DNA from: Ancylobacter mangrovi
GTDB lineage: Bacteria > Pseudomonadota > Alphaproteobacteria > Rhizobiales > Xanthobacteraceae
Direction: 5' to 3'
NCBI RefSeq assembly: GCF_024752355.1
Contig: NZ_JANTHZ010000007.1
Location: forward strand, 227,597-291,596
DNA length: 64,000 bases
The notes below the pieces were generated by a model. That model was not told the DNA's origin. It worked only from the letters and a program-made list of their open reading frames with translations, and did not search any database. A program made the position numbers and the translations under genes. This document shows, piece by piece, positions 35,740 through 44,834 of this stretch; the stretch's first letter is position 1; every line of letters begins with the position of its first letter.

Positions 35740-36041
35740 CCGCGCCAGCATCTACCGACACCACCTCGACGGACGCCGCGCCGGACGAGGCCGCGATGGA
35801 GGCGGCGATCCTCGCCCTCGCCGGCCGTCCCGATGCGCCGCGCACCATCGCCCCCGAGGAGCCGGCGCGAGCGCTGGCGACGGGGCCGGACTGGCAGAGC
35901 CTGCTTCCGCTGGTGCGCCGCACCGCGCTGCGCCTTGCCCGCGAGGGGCGGCTCGTCATCTATCGCAAGGGCAAGCCGGTCGACCCGGACAGCCTCAAGG
36001 GCGTCTACCGGCTCGGCCTGCCGCCGGACGACCCGGCCTAG
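35736..36041 (+). CDS. DUF3253 family protein
   Basis: A 101-residue protein beginning with GTG at 35736, overlapping the DUF599 stop by 4 bases. After a Thr/Ala/Asp-rich N-terminus, RTIAPEEPARALATGPDWQSLLPLVRRTA followed by LAREGRLVIYRKGKPVDPDSLKGVYRL matches DUF3253, a small winged-helix-like domain of unknown role. The final TAG shares the tetranucleotide CTAG with the stop codon of convergent ydcF. Confidence 0.85.
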   Translation: MTAPASTDTTSTDAAPDEAAMEAAILALAGRPDAPRTIAPEEPARALATGPDWQSLLPLVRRTALRLAREGRLVIYRKGKPVDPDSLKGVYRLGLPPDDPA

Positions 36042-36841
36042 GGCTGGGATTCGGGCCGGGGCGCGGGGAACCACGCGTCGGTGCGTCCGGTCCAGTAATA
36101 GACGGCAAGTCCCACCCATTCGCGCACGGAGCGGTCGACGAAATCGAGCCCTTCCGACACGCTGCTGAACAGCCCGAGGCTCAGCCTGTCCGTGGTGCGG
36201 AAATCGACCGGATAGGCGATCACCGGAAATCCCGCGGCACGGAAGCATCCCACCGCGCGTGGCATGTGGAAGGCCGAGGTGACGAGCAGCCAGCGCTCGC
36301 CCGGCTGCGGCTCGAGCAATTCCCGCGCGTTGCGGGCGTTCTCCGCCGTGTTGCGCGAGCGCGTCTCGAAGGTCACCCGCGCCGGATCGACGCCGAGCTG
36401 GCCCAGCGCCCGGCGGACCACCGCCGCCTCCTGCATGGTCGAGCCGAGGATCTGCCCGCTGCCGCCGACGAAGACCAGCCGCGCCTGCGGGTAGCGGCGC
36501 GAGAGGTCGGCGAGCGCGAATTCCCGCTCGGCCGACTCGTTGAAGCTCGGCTGCCCGCGCGAGGCGGTGATCTCGGTCAGCTCCGCGCCGCCGAGCACGA
36601 TCACGCCGGTCACCGGCCCCTTTCCCTCATATTGGGGAAAGCGCTGCTCCAACTCGTGCATCAGCACGCGCCCGAGCGGCCCTAGGCCGGCCACCGCGAT
36701 GCCGATCGCCCCCAGTGCGGCGAGCGTCAGCCCGAGCCGGCGGAACCATGGCATCAGCATCAGGCCGACGAGCGCCAGCAGGGTGAGGAAGGTCGAGGGA
36801 ACGGCGACCATCCAGGCAATCTTGGAGGCGTAGAAGAACAT
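36038..36841 (-). CDS. YdcF/ElyC/SanA-like DUF218 family protein
   Basis: A 267-residue protein with two N-terminal membrane helices (IAWMVAVPSTFLTLLALVGLMLM and LGLTLAALGAIGIAVAGLGPL) and a DUF218 domain (GVIVLGGAELTEITASRG, RLVFVGGSGQI, SRNTAENARNARELL, LLVTSAFHMPRAVGCFRAAGFPVIAYPVD). ElyC in E. coli supports peptidoglycan precursor lipid metabolism at low temperature; this relative probably acts at the periplasmic face of the inner membrane. It lies 15 bases downstream of the GGDEF-EAL gene on the same strand. Confidence 0.88.
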   Translation of the reverse strand: MFFYASKIAWMVAVPSTFLTLLALVGLMLMPWFRRLGLTLAALGAIGIAVAGLGPLGRVLMHELEQRFPQYEGKGPVTGVIVLGGAELTEITASRGQPSFNESAEREFALADLSRRYPQARLVFVGGSGQILGSTMQEAAVVRRALGQLGVDPARVTFETRSRNTAENARNARELLEPQPGERWLLVTSAFHMPRAVGCFRAAGFPVIAYPVDFRTTDRLSLGLFSSVSEGLDFVDRSVREWVGLAVYYWTGRTDAWFPAPRPESQP

Positions 36842-36856
36842 GAGGCTGCCTCCCGC

Positions 36857-39169
36857 TCAGACGATGACGCGGCGGCGTTGCGGCGTGGGCGTGAGCGGGC
36901 GGAGCGCGCGTTCCAGATACCGATCGATGCTCGACAGCGGAACCGGGCTCGCCAGCAGGAACCCCTGCACCTGATGACAGCCGACCGACTGCAGGTAGCG
37001 AAGCTGCTCGCGCGTCTCCACGCCCTCGGCGGTGACGGTGATGGCGAGCGCGCGCGCCAGCCGCACCACGCAGTCGATGATCGCCGCCGCGTCGTCGCTG
37101 CGGCCGATGTTCTGCGTGAAGCTGCGGTCGATCTTGATCGTGTCGACGCGGAAGCGGCGGATGTAGCCGAGCGAGGAATAGCCGCTGCCGAAATCGTCGA
37201 GCGCGATGCGGATGCCCATGTTGCGCAGTGCCGAGAGCGAGGAGAACGCTTCGGGCTGGTTGCCGAACAGCAGGTTCTCGGTGATCTCGATCTCTAGCCG
37301 CTCCGGCGGGAAGCCGGTCTCCTCCAGAATGCGCGCCACCTGCACCGCGAGGTCCTGGGCGCGGAAATCCACCGGCGACAGGTTGACGGCGATCTTGACG
37401 TCGCTCCAGTCGCGCGACTGGGCGCAGGCCTGGCGCAGCATCCACATGTCCAGCTCGGTGATGAGGCTGGACTGCTCGGCGACCGAGATGAACTCGCCGG
37501 GCGAGATGACGCCGTTGGTCGGGTGATACCAGCGCACCAGCGCCTCGAAGCCGACCACCGCCTCGCCGTCGACCGAGAACTGCGGCTGGTAGAACACCGC
37601 GAGCTCGCCCTCGTCAAGGGCCCGCCGCAGCTCGCGTTCCATCTCGCGGCGGCGGACCACCTCGCGCTCCATGCTCGGCGCGAACAGGCGCACCGCGTTC
37701 CGCCCGTCCGCCTTGGCGCGGTAGACGGCAATGTCGGCGAGGCGCAGCAGCTCGCTGGCCTCGGTGCCGTGGTCGGGCACGATGGTCGCGCCGACCGATC
37801 CGCTCACTGCCAGCGTCTGCACGGCGAGCTCGACCGGCTGGCGAACCGTCGCCAGGATGACGGCGCCGATGGCCTCGATCTCGTGATCGTCCGCCCCGAC
37901 CGGGACCAGGATCACGAACTCGTCGCCGCCGAAGCGCGAGGCGAGCGCCACCGGCATGGGCAGGCTGTTCAGCCGGTTGCCGATCTCGGTCAGAAGCTGG
38001 TCGCCGATATGGTGGCCCAGCGTGTCGTTGATGTCCTTGAAGCCGTCGAGGTCGAGAAAGAAGATCGCAAGCCGCGCGCCGGGGGCGTTCTGCGCCGGCC
38101 ACTCGCCGATGGTGCGCACCAGCATGGCGCGGTTGGCGAGCCCGGTGAGCGGGTCGACATAGGCAAGGCGCGAGGCCAGCGCCTCGCTGGCGGCGAGGTT
38201 CTGGGTGGCGCGGCGCGCGAACCAGAGCACGATCGCGGCGGCGACCAGCAGCAGGACGGCGGTGCCCGTCAGCGCGGGCAGCAGCGCCCGGATCAGCGAG
38301 GCGCCGGGGTTGTCCGGGATCCAGCTCAGCCAAGCCGGTGGCAGGTTCGAATCGTAGAAGGGAATCGCTACCGCCTGACGTTCGCTACCCGGCGGGTGGT
38401 TGGTCACGATCGGGTCGACGATGTGCAGCTCCCCGACGATGTCGCCGAGGAAATCCGCATCCATGAACAGAACCGTGACGGCGATCGGCGGCAGGCCGCT
38501 GGGCGGCACCACGCGCCCGTAGTCCGGCGTGATGCTGATCGCGCCCACCAGCGCGGGATGGCCCTCGACGCGCATGTAGCCGGCCCGGAACACCGGCGGC
38601 AGCTCGCGGCTGCGCCCGTCCTCCATCTTGGGAGCGGTGGCGGCCTCGTGGCTGCGTGCGGCATAGGCGCTCTGCACGCCGCGCACCAGCGGCAGGATGG
38701 CGTCGGCGTCGAAGGGAGCCTTGTCGACCGGCGTCAGCTCGCCATCGACCGAGGCATAGGCGACCCCGCTGTCGAGCACGATGTAGGACCGGTTGTGCCG
38801 CTGGGTCTTGTAGAGCCAGTGGCCGAAATTCTCGTGCACCCAGTCGACGTCGAGGAAATAGGCGGTGCGCAGCACCGATTCGTCCCAGTGCGCGAAGCTC
38901 GCCAGGTCCCGCTGCAGCGAGCTCGCCCGGCGCTGGAGCGACTCGACCACGACGCTGCTCCAGCGGGCGCGCGAGGCCATGTCGATGCGTTCGGCGGCGA
39001 CGAAGGCGAAGCCGGCCATGGCGACGACCGCGGCGACGATGACCAGCGCGACCGCGATGATCATGCGGTCGCCCGCGCGCGCCAGGTCCGGGTGCGGCGA
39101 GCCCGCCGCGCCGCGGATCGCGTCGCCTTCGGCACGAGGTCCAAGAAGGCGTCCGAAGGGCGCCTTCAT
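36857..39169 (-). CDS. Bifunctional diguanylate cyclase/phosphodiesterase with CHASE4 sensor
   Basis: A 770-residue inner-membrane c-di-GMP enzyme. The start at the ATG at 39169 has GGAGG 5 bases upstream. Helix 1 (about 36-58) and helix 2 (293-318) flank a periplasmic CHASE4 domain (FAHWDESVLRTAYF, DVDWVHENFGHWLY). The GGDEF domain keeps its intact signature RFGGDEF (414-418) but lacks the RxxD inhibitory site. The EAL domain has E-A-L at 542-544, EITENLLF, DDFGSGYSSLGYIRR, KIDRSF and EGVET, so phosphodiesterase activity is plausible. Net activity cannot be predicted from sequence. ydcF follows. Confidence 0.94.
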   Translation of the reverse strand: MKAPFGRLLGPRAEGDAIRGAAGSPHPDLARAGDRMIIAVALVIVAAVVAMAGFAFVAAERIDMASRARWSSVVVESLQRRASSLQRDLASFAHWDESVLRTAYFLDVDWVHENFGHWLYKTQRHNRSYIVLDSGVAYASVDGELTPVDKAPFDADAILPLVRGVQSAYAARSHEAATAPKMEDGRSRELPPVFRAGYMRVEGHPALVGAISITPDYGRVVPPSGLPPIAVTVLFMDADFLGDIVGELHIVDPIVTNHPPGSERQAVAIPFYDSNLPPAWLSWIPDNPGASLIRALLPALTGTAVLLLVAAAIVLWFARRATQNLAASEALASRLAYVDPLTGLANRAMLVRTIGEWPAQNAPGARLAIFFLDLDGFKDINDTLGHHIGDQLLTEIGNRLNSLPMPVALASRFGGDEFVILVPVGADDHEIEAIGAVILATVRQPVELAVQTLAVSGSVGATIVPDHGTEASELLRLADIAVYRAKADGRNAVRLFAPSMEREVVRRREMERELRRALDEGELAVFYQPQFSVDGEAVVGFEALVRWYHPTNGVISPGEFISVAEQSSLITELDMWMLRQACAQSRDWSDVKIAVNLSPVDFRAQDLAVQVARILEETGFPPERLEIEITENLLFGNQPEAFSSLSALRNMGIRIALDDFGSGYSSLGYIRRFRVDTIKIDRSFTQNIGRSDDAAAIIDCVVRLARALAITVTAEGVETREQLRYLQSVGCHQVQGFLLASPVPLSSIDRYLERALRPLTPTPQRRRVIV

Positions 39170-39260
39170 CCGCTCCTCCAACAAGACGACAACAGCTTAG
39201 CTCGTGTTTCCTTAATTCCGATTGAAATCAGATAGGGAGGTAGACACGAAGCGGCGAGTC

Positions 39261-40658
39261 CTAGAACCACAATGAAGCGATACCCAGGAACGCGAAGAAG
39301 CCGACGACGTCTGTCACTGTGGTGACGAAGGGGCCGGAGGATACCGCCGGATCGACCTTGAGCCGGTCGAGCCCCAGCGGGATGAGGATGCCGCCGAGCG
39401 CGGCCGCCACGAGGTTGATGATCATGGCGAGGCCGATGACGTAGCCGAGATCGGCCAGGCCGAAGCGGGCGAAGACCACCGCCGCCATGATCACCGCGAA
39501 GACGACGCCGTTGAACAGCCCGACCAGCAGCTCGCGCATGACGATACGCCGGGCGTTGCTGGCCCTCAGCTCACGCGTCGCCAGCGCCCGCACGGCCACC
39601 GTCATGGTCTGGGTGCCGGCATTGCCACCCTGGCTGGCGACGATCGGCATCAGCACCGCCAGCGCCACCATCTTCTGCAGCTCGCCCTCGAACAGCGAGA
39701 TGACGAAGGAGGCGATGTTGGCGGCGATCAGGTTCAGGAGCAGCCAGGAGAAGCGGCTGCGGGCGATGTACCAGAAGCTGTCCGACAGCTCCTCGTCGCC
39801 GGCGACGCCGCCCAGCGCCTTGAGGTCCTCGTCGGCCTCCTCCTGGATCACGTCGACGATGTCGTCGACCGTGAGCACGCCGACGAGGCGCCCTCCCTCG
39901 TCGACCACCGGCGCGGAGATCAGGTTGTAGCGCTCGAACACGCGGGCGACGTCCTCTTGGTCGTCGGTCGCCTGCACCACATGGCGGTCCGGCGTGACGA
40001 CCTCGCCGAGCTTCACGTTCCGGCGCGTGCGGATCAGCCGGTCGAGCGGCACCGAGCCGCTGTGGCGGTAGGTCGGGTCGACCACGAACACTTCGAAGAA
40101 GGTCTCCGGCAGCCCTTCGGTCTCGCCGATGTAGTCCAGCGTCTGGCCGACGGTCCAGAACGGCGGCAGCGCGATGAACTCGGTCTGCATGCGCCGGCCG
40201 GCGCTGGCCTCGGGATAGTCGAGGCTGCGCTGCAGCGCCGCGCGCTCGGGAGTCGGCAGATAGGCGAGGATCTGCTGCTTGTCGGCCTCGTCGAGGTCCT
40301 CGAGGATGTAGACCGCGTCATCGGATTCGAGCTCCCGCAGGCCCTCGACCACGGTGCGGGTCGACAGCGCCTCGAGGATCTGCAGGCGCGCGGTCTCGTC
40401 GAGCTCGGTCAGCGCGGTGAAGTCGAAATCCGGGCCGAGCAGTTCGACGAGGCGCGGCCGGTCCTCGCCGGGAAGGGCCTCGAGCAGGCGCGCCAGGTCG
40501 CTCTCGTGGAGATCGGCGACCAGCTCGCGCAGCGCGCCGACATCGCTGGTCGCGACCGCGCCGGCCACCGCCTCGACGAAGCCGGGCACCTCGATCGGGT
40601 CGCGTTCGGGTTCCGTCCCGCGCGCGGGCGGGACGGCGAGATCGGTCTCTTCGCTCAT
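39261..40658 (-). CDS. mgtE: Magnesium transporter MgtE
   Basis: A Mg2+ channel gated by cytosolic Mg2+. The 465-residue protein starts at the ATG at 40658 with GGAG 7 bases upstream. It has the MgtE N domain of repeated acidic helices (LHESDLARLLEALPGEDR, LDEADKQQILAYLP), a CBS pair (LGEVVTPDRHVVQATDDQEDVA, GVLTVDDIVDVIQEEADED) and five membrane helices with the pore motif PIVASQGGNAGTQTMTVAVR. No Mg2+ riboswitch (M-box) fits in the 140-base gap to acyP. It is divergent from acyP. Confidence 0.96.
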   Translation of the reverse strand: MSEETDLAVPPARGTEPERDPIEVPGFVEAVAGAVATSDVGALRELVADLHESDLARLLEALPGEDRPRLVELLGPDFDFTALTELDETARLQILEALSTRTVVEGLRELESDDAVYILEDLDEADKQQILAYLPTPERAALQRSLDYPEASAGRRMQTEFIALPPFWTVGQTLDYIGETEGLPETFFEVFVVDPTYRHSGSVPLDRLIRTRRNVKLGEVVTPDRHVVQATDDQEDVARVFERYNLISAPVVDEGGRLVGVLTVDDIVDVIQEEADEDLKALGGVAGDEELSDSFWYIARSRFSWLLLNLIAANIASFVISLFEGELQKMVALAVLMPIVASQGGNAGTQTMTVAVRALATRELRASNARRIVMRELLVGLFNGVVFAVIMAAVVFARFGLADLGYVIGLAMIINLVAAALGGILIPLGLDRLKVDPAVSSGPFVTTVTDVVGFFAFLGIASLWF

Positions 40659-40798
40659 GCCGCACTCCGGCCGGACGTTCACACTGACTGGATGGAGCTG
40701 TTCTTAGGAAGCATCGCATGGGAACGCAAATCGTTCCGCGCGCGATAGATTCGAACCGGCCGGCGCCGTTGTCGGTCCGCAACAGGAGAACCGGCAGC

Positions 40799-41092
40799 AT
40801 GACACCTCAAGCGACCCGCCTGATCATCCACGGGCGCGTGCAGGGCGTGGGCTACCGCGCCTGGCTCGCCGACAGGGCGCGCCGCGAGGGCCATGCCGGC
40901 TGGGTGCGCAACCGGCGCGAGGGAACGGTGGAAGCGCTGATCCACGCTACGCCCGAATCGCTCGCCGCCTTCGTCGAGGCCTGCCGCGCCGGGCCGCCCT
41001 CCGCACGGGTGACGAATATCGAGGTGATCGGCGAGCCCCCGACGCAGGGCGGCATCATCGCCGGCGATTTCGCGGTGCTGCCGACGCTCTAG
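40799..41092 (+). CDS. acyP: Acylphosphatase
   Basis: Hydrolyses carboxyl-phosphate bonds of small acyl phosphates. The 97-residue protein starts at the ATG at 40799 with AGGAGA upstream. The signature [12 protein letters not shown] contains the catalytic R20, and the second motif [14 protein letters not shown] contains N38. The length is normal for the family. It is divergent from mgtE and convergent with lipB, sharing the sequence CTAG as both stop codons. Confidence 0.94.
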   Translation: MTPQATRLIIHGRVQGVGYRAWLADRARREGHAGWVRNRREGTVEALIHATPESLAAFVEACRAGPPSARVTNIEVIGEPPTQGGIIAGDFAVLPTL

Positions 41093-41817
41093 CCTTCGGT
41101 CCGCGTCGGGCCGAACAGCACCTCGAACTCGCGCCGCAGGGCGAGGTCGACATCCTCCATGGTCACCGGCAGGCCGAGCTCGACCAGGCTGGTGACGCCG
41201 TGCTCGCGCACGCCGCAGGGCACGATGCCCTCGAAATGCGCCAGCTCCGGCTCCACGTTGAGCGAGACGCCGTGCATCGTCACCCAGCGCCGCACCCGTA
41301 TGCCCAGCGCCGCGATCTTGTCCTCGCCCTCCCCGGCCTTGGTGGGATGGCGCACCCAGACGCCGACCCGGTCCTCCCGACGCTCGCCGCGCACGTTGAA
41401 GGCGGCGAGCGTGCGGATCAGCCATTCCTCCAGCGCGGCGACATAGCGGCGCACATCCGGCGCGCGGCGCTTGAGGTCGAGCATGACATAGGCCACCCGC
41501 TGGCCGGGGCCATGATAGGTGAACTGGCCGCCGCGCCCGGTCTCGAACACGGGAAAGCGGTCGGGATCGACCAGATCCTCGCGCCGGGCGCTGGTGCCGG
41601 CGGTGTATAGCGGGGGATGTTCGAGCAGCCAGACGGTCTCGTCGGCCCGTCCGGCGGCGATCGCCTCGGCCAGCCGGTCCATCTCGGCGAGCGCCTCGGC
41701 ATAGGCCACCGGCGCAGGCGCCACGCGCCAGGCGACGGGCGGACTACCCGCCAGCGGCAGGAAGGATGTGGGCAGCGCATCGCGCGCGGTGGAGGGGGAA
41801 ACGGCGCTCACCTTCAT
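41089..41817 (-). CDS. lipB: Octanoyltransferase LipB (lipoate biosynthesis)
   Basis: Transfers octanoyl from acyl-carrier protein to the lipoyl domains of 2-oxoacid dehydrogenases, ahead of sulfur insertion by LipA. The 242-residue protein starts at the ATG at 41817. Key motifs are [14 protein letters not shown] (about 93-106), the catalytic lysine in EDKIAALGI (K167) and the catalytic C201 in [14 protein letters not shown]. lipA is not adjacent. It is convergent with acyP and lies upstream of tRNA-Leu in the opposite orientation. Confidence 0.96.
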   Translation of the reverse strand: MKVSAVSPSTARDALPTSFLPLAGSPPVAWRVAPAPVAYAEALAEMDRLAEAIAAGRADETVWLLEHPPLYTAGTSARREDLVDPDRFPVFETGRGGQFTYHGPGQRVAYVMLDLKRRAPDVRRYVAALEEWLIRTLAAFNVRGERREDRVGVWVRHPTKAGEGEDKIAALGIRVRRWVTMHGVSLNVEPELAHFEGIVPCGVREHGVTSLVELGLPVTMEDVDLALRREFEVLFGPTRTEG

Positions 41818-41982
41818 GGCCCACACATAATCATCCGCGGCCGCGCTGTCTCCCCGCCGAGAGCCGCGGCGAACGCAGCCCTGTCCACAGCCCATGGCAG
41901 CTCTTGTGGAGCCTCATTCGATCTGTTAGACGATCCCCCGCTCGCGTCGGTAGCCACTTTGCCGGCGGATCAACGGGCATTT

Positions 41983-42067
41983 GCGGTCGTGGCGGAATTG
42001 GTAGACGCGCTGCCTTGAGGTGGCAGTGGGTAACACCGTGGAGGTTCGAGTCCTCTCGACCGCACCA
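41983..42067 (+). tRNA. tRNA-Leu (anticodon GAG)
   Basis: The 85-base gene has an acceptor stem GCGGTCG / CGACCGC, with encoded ACCA at the 3' end. It has a D arm starting TGGCGGAATTGGTAGACGCG, the anticodon stem CTGCC / GGCAG enclosing TTGAGGT (anticodon GAG, reading CUC and CUU), a long variable arm (TGGGTAACACCGTG) and the T arm GAGGTTCGAGTCCTC. These class II features identify leucine. Confidence 0.97.
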
Positions 42068-42210
42068 TTCCCGATCTGAAGGATCGGCCCCGGCCCGGAG
42101 ATCTGTCCGGGCCCCTCATCCGACAATTTGACGATCAGAGCGGCGCAGGTCCCGCGCGTCGCGGCGAGCGCGCGCCGTTGGCTCCGGCGGCGCGTCCGGC
42201 CCCTGCCCTG

Positions 42211-42250
42211 CCCCGTGCGGCCACGGAGCGGGCGTTAACGCCGCACGGGG
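42211..42250. other. Long stem-loop 3' of the polysaccharide deacetylase gene
   Basis: CCCCGTGCGG (42211-42220) and CCGCACGGGG (42241-42250) form a perfect 10-bp stem around a 20-base loop that itself contains most of the palindrome GGCGTTAACGCC (42231-42242). It lies 8 bases after the deacetylase stop on the minus strand. No T-run follows, so it may be a transcript-stabilising or Rho-associated hairpin rather than a classic terminator. A weaker hairpin (42092-42113) after the tRNA also lacks a T-run. Confidence 0.45.
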
Positions 42251-42257
42251 GCGCCGC

Positions 42258-43046
42258 TCACTGCGGGGCGGTCGCCGTCACCGGGCCGGCGGGAACGACG
42301 TGGACGACGTGGTAGCCCTTCCTGTGCAACTCGGCGAGGAAAGCCGGCATCATCTTCGCGGTCTGCTGGTGGGTGTCGTGCAGCAGGATGATTCCGCGCC
42401 GCTGCCGGTCGAGCCTCGACATCAGCAGCTTGAGCTGCTGATCCGGCGTCATCGGGTTCCAGTCGCCCGCCCACAGGTCAGCGCCGAACACGCCGACGCC
42501 CCGCTTGTCGAGATAGGCGAGGAGCTGCGGCGACGAGCCGAAGCCGGGGAAACGGAAGAACGGCACCCGCGGCTGCGCGCCGGCCTTGCCATAGGCGGCC
42601 TTGTCGACCGTGGCGAAGCCCTTCTCGATGTCCGCCACCGCCTTGTCGAACGGCAGGTCGGCCAGCGTCATGGGATGGGTCTGGCTGTGGTAGCCGAGCG
42701 TATGACCGCCGGCGAGGATCTGCTTCAGCAGCGCCGGATGGGCGGCGGCGTTGCGGCCGATGACGAAGAAGGTCGCCCGGGTGCATTCCTGCGCCAGCGC
42801 CCTCAGCACCGCCTCGGTCGTCCCCGGATGCGGCCCGTCGTCGAAGGTCAGCACCACCTCGCCCTCGGCGAGGTCGAGGGTCTGGGGAAAGTGCTTGGTG
42901 CCGACCTGCAGGTGATGAGGATCGACCTCGAGCACGCGCTCGGTGCCGAGCTTCCCCGCGCAGCTATCGGTTGCGAAGGCGCTGCCCGGCAGCAGGCAGG
43001 CGGCGAGGAGGGCGAGAGTGGGCAGGCGCCAGGAATGGCCGAGCAT
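42258..43046 (-). CDS. Polysaccharide deacetylase (NodB-like, CE4 family), exported
   Basis: A 262-residue protein that starts at the ATG at 43046 with a signal peptide (LPTLALLAACLLPGSAFA). The CE4 motifs are present: TFDDGPHPGTT with D69/D70, the zinc histidines in H120-SQT-H124, RFPGFGSS, DLWAGDWNP and ILLHDTH. The enzyme should remove N- or O-acetyl groups from a periplasmic or cell-surface polysaccharide. The neighbouring exopolysaccharide priming transferase, 113 bases upstream on the same strand, suggests a shared polymer. Substrate uncertain. Confidence 0.9.
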   Translation of the reverse strand: MLGHSWRLPTLALLAACLLPGSAFATDSCAGKLGTERVLEVDPHHLQVGTKHFPQTLDLAEGEVVLTFDDGPHPGTTEAVLRALAQECTRATFFVIGRNAAAHPALLKQILAGGHTLGYHSQTHPMTLADLPFDKAVADIEKGFATVDKAAYGKAGAQPRVPFFRFPGFGSSPQLLAYLDKRGVGVFGADLWAGDWNPMTPDQQLKLLMSRLDRQRRGIILLHDTHQQTAKMMPAFLAELHRKGYHVVHVVPAGPVTATAPQ

Positions 43047-43159
43047 GATGGACCCGAAATCGGTGGGCGAAGGCGGCGGCCCGGCGCAGTCGTCCGGGCG
43101 CTGTCGGGCTTCAATGGCGCGTGGATTGCGACGCGACCAAGGCAGCGTCCGCCCGTGCC

Positions 43160-44581
43160 TCAATAGGCGTTGCTGTGGACCGCGACCCGGACCGTCATCA
43201 CCAGGATCTTGATGTCGAGCCAGAGCGACCAGTCGTTGATGTATTCGAGATCGGCCGCGACGCGGCGCTCGATGTCCTCGCGGCTGTGGGTCGCGCCGCG
43301 CAGGCCGCGCACCTGCGCGAGGCCGGTCACGCCCGGCTTCATCGCGTGGCGGCTCCAGTATTCCGGCACCAACTCCCAGAACAGCGCTCCCTCGGCGCGC
43401 GAGCCGAGCGCGTGCGGGCGCGGCCCGACGAGGCTCATGTCGCCCAGCAGCACGTTGAAGAGCTGCGGCAGCTCGTCGAGGCTCGTGCGCCGCAGGAAGC
43501 CGCCGATCCGGGTGATCCGTGAATCGCCGCGCGAGGCCGAGATGCCGCCGTGCTTGTCGGTGAGGTCGGTGCGCATGGTGCGCAGCTTGAAGCAGCGATA
43601 GGTGCGGTTGTTGCGCCCGGTGCGGTCCTGCACGAACAGGGCGGGCCCGGGCGAATCGAGCTTCACCAGCACCGCGCAGACGGCGATGACCGGGCCGGCG
43701 ACCAACAGCATGCCGCTCGCCACCAGAAGATCGAACATCCGCTTGAGCAGGCGCTCGCCGAGATTGAGCGGACCTCGCGAGACGACGAGCGTGGTGTGGT
43801 CCTCCCAGCGCGAGAGCGCGATCGGGCGCACTTCGCCGAGATCCGCCACCACTTCGGCGTCGACGCCGGTCTGGCGCATCGCCTCGGTCCAGGCCAGTCG
43901 CTCGCCGGAGTCGGAAAAGGCCAGCACGACGCGGTCGGCATCGCGGACCGCGTGGCCGAGGCGGTCGAAGAAGCGCGGGTCCGCGAGCTCCGGTACGATG
44001 CCCGCCCTGTGCACATCGACCAGGAAGGTCATCCGGTGGCCGGCGCGCCGCTCGAGCCCCTCCCCGTCGGTCAGCACGACGATGCGCGGCTCGACGATCG
44101 AGCTCAGGGTCCGGCGGATCAGCCGCACGCCGACGAGGCGGAAGGCGGCGATCAGGAACATCGCCAGCACGATCGTCATGCCCGTCTGCAGGCGCGACAG
44201 CTCCTCGCCGACCTTGAGGCCGAAAGCGATGCTGAAGGTGATGGCCGAGGAGCCCACGATCGCCAGGAACGAGGTCAGCACCGACCGGCCGAGCGAACCC
44301 AGCACCGCGATCGAATAGGCGCGCAGCGCCAGCGCCATGACGAGGTAGGAGGGCGACAGCAGGACGAGCGACTGCACCCAGCTTCCCGCGCTCACATCGG
44401 AGAACCGCAGGAAGGCGCTCAGCACACCCGCCCCGCCGATGGCGGCGAGATCGACGGCGGCCGCGCCGACCATCAGCCCGCAGCGGATGACGTGCCGGTA
44501 GCGCTCCAGCCGCGCTACGTTGGCGAGGCGGCCGGCGGCCTGTTTCCGGTCCGGAACATCAAAGACGCTCAATTCGCTCAC
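43160..44581 (-). CDS. Exopolysaccharide polyprenyl glycosylphosphotransferase (priming sugar transferase)
   Basis: Starts polymer synthesis by moving sugar-1-phosphate from a UDP-sugar to undecaprenyl phosphate. The 473-residue protein begins with GTG at 44581, with GGGGGA upstream. It has about four N-terminal membrane helices, a Rossmann-like middle ([14 protein letters not shown]), another helix and the catalytic bacterial sugar transferase domain: [55 protein letters not shown] and LVGPRPHA. It resembles WbaP/ExoY/PssZ-type enzymes. A perfect 22-bp palindrome lies 115 bases upstream of the start. Confidence 0.92.
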   Translation of the reverse strand: MSELSVFDVPDRKQAAGRLANVARLERYRHVIRCGLMVGAAAVDLAAIGGAGVLSAFLRFSDVSAGSWVQSLVLLSPSYLVMALALRAYSIAVLGSLGRSVLTSFLAIVGSSAITFSIAFGLKVGEELSRLQTGMTIVLAMFLIAAFRLVGVRLIRRTLSSIVEPRIVVLTDGEGLERRAGHRMTFLVDVHRAGIVPELADPRFFDRLGHAVRDADRVVLAFSDSGERLAWTEAMRQTGVDAEVVADLGEVRPIALSRWEDHTTLVVSRGPLNLGERLLKRMFDLLVASGMLLVAGPVIAVCAVLVKLDSPGPALFVQDRTGRNNRTYRCFKLRTMRTDLTDKHGGISASRGDSRITRIGGFLRRTSLDELPQLFNVLLGDMSLVGPRPHALGSRAEGALFWELVPEYWSRHAMKPGVTGLAQVRGLRGATHSREDIERRVAADLEYINDWSLWLDIKILVMTVRVAVHSNAY

Positions 44582-44695
44582 GGACGACCATCCCCCGCGC
44601 TCGTCCCGTTGCTGCCGGCGTATCCCGTGAACCAAGGCGCATTCCGATCCCGAAGACCACCCGACAGGCGAATACATTCACGGCGCGCGCTTGGT

Positions 44696-44717
44696 AAATG
44701 GCGGCCGGCCGCCATTT
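44696..44717. promoter_or_regulatory. Perfect 22-bp palindrome upstream of the exopolysaccharide gene
   Basis: The half-site AAATGGCGGCC (44696-44706) is directly followed by its exact reverse complement (44707-44717). It lies in the 253-base gap upstream of the priming transferase gene. With no spacer it cannot form a good hairpin in RNA, so a dimeric DNA-binding protein is the likely reader. Just upstream, on the minus strand, GGAGTATA is repeated in tandem (GGAGTATAGGAGTATC). Confidence 0.55.
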
Positions 44718-44834
44718 CCGCGGCAGGCCGGCTTCCGGATTCCCTCATGCAATGAGCGAATCCGAAAGGCGTACCGCCACGATACTCCTATACTCCAAAG
44801 GTAATAGGCGCTGCCAGAACGTCTGTCGACCCGA

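Noticed and set aside
40659..40798. Magnesium riboswitch (M-box) upstream of mgtE
   Set aside because: The gap is only about 140 bases shared with divergent acyP and I could not find the conserved M-box helices.
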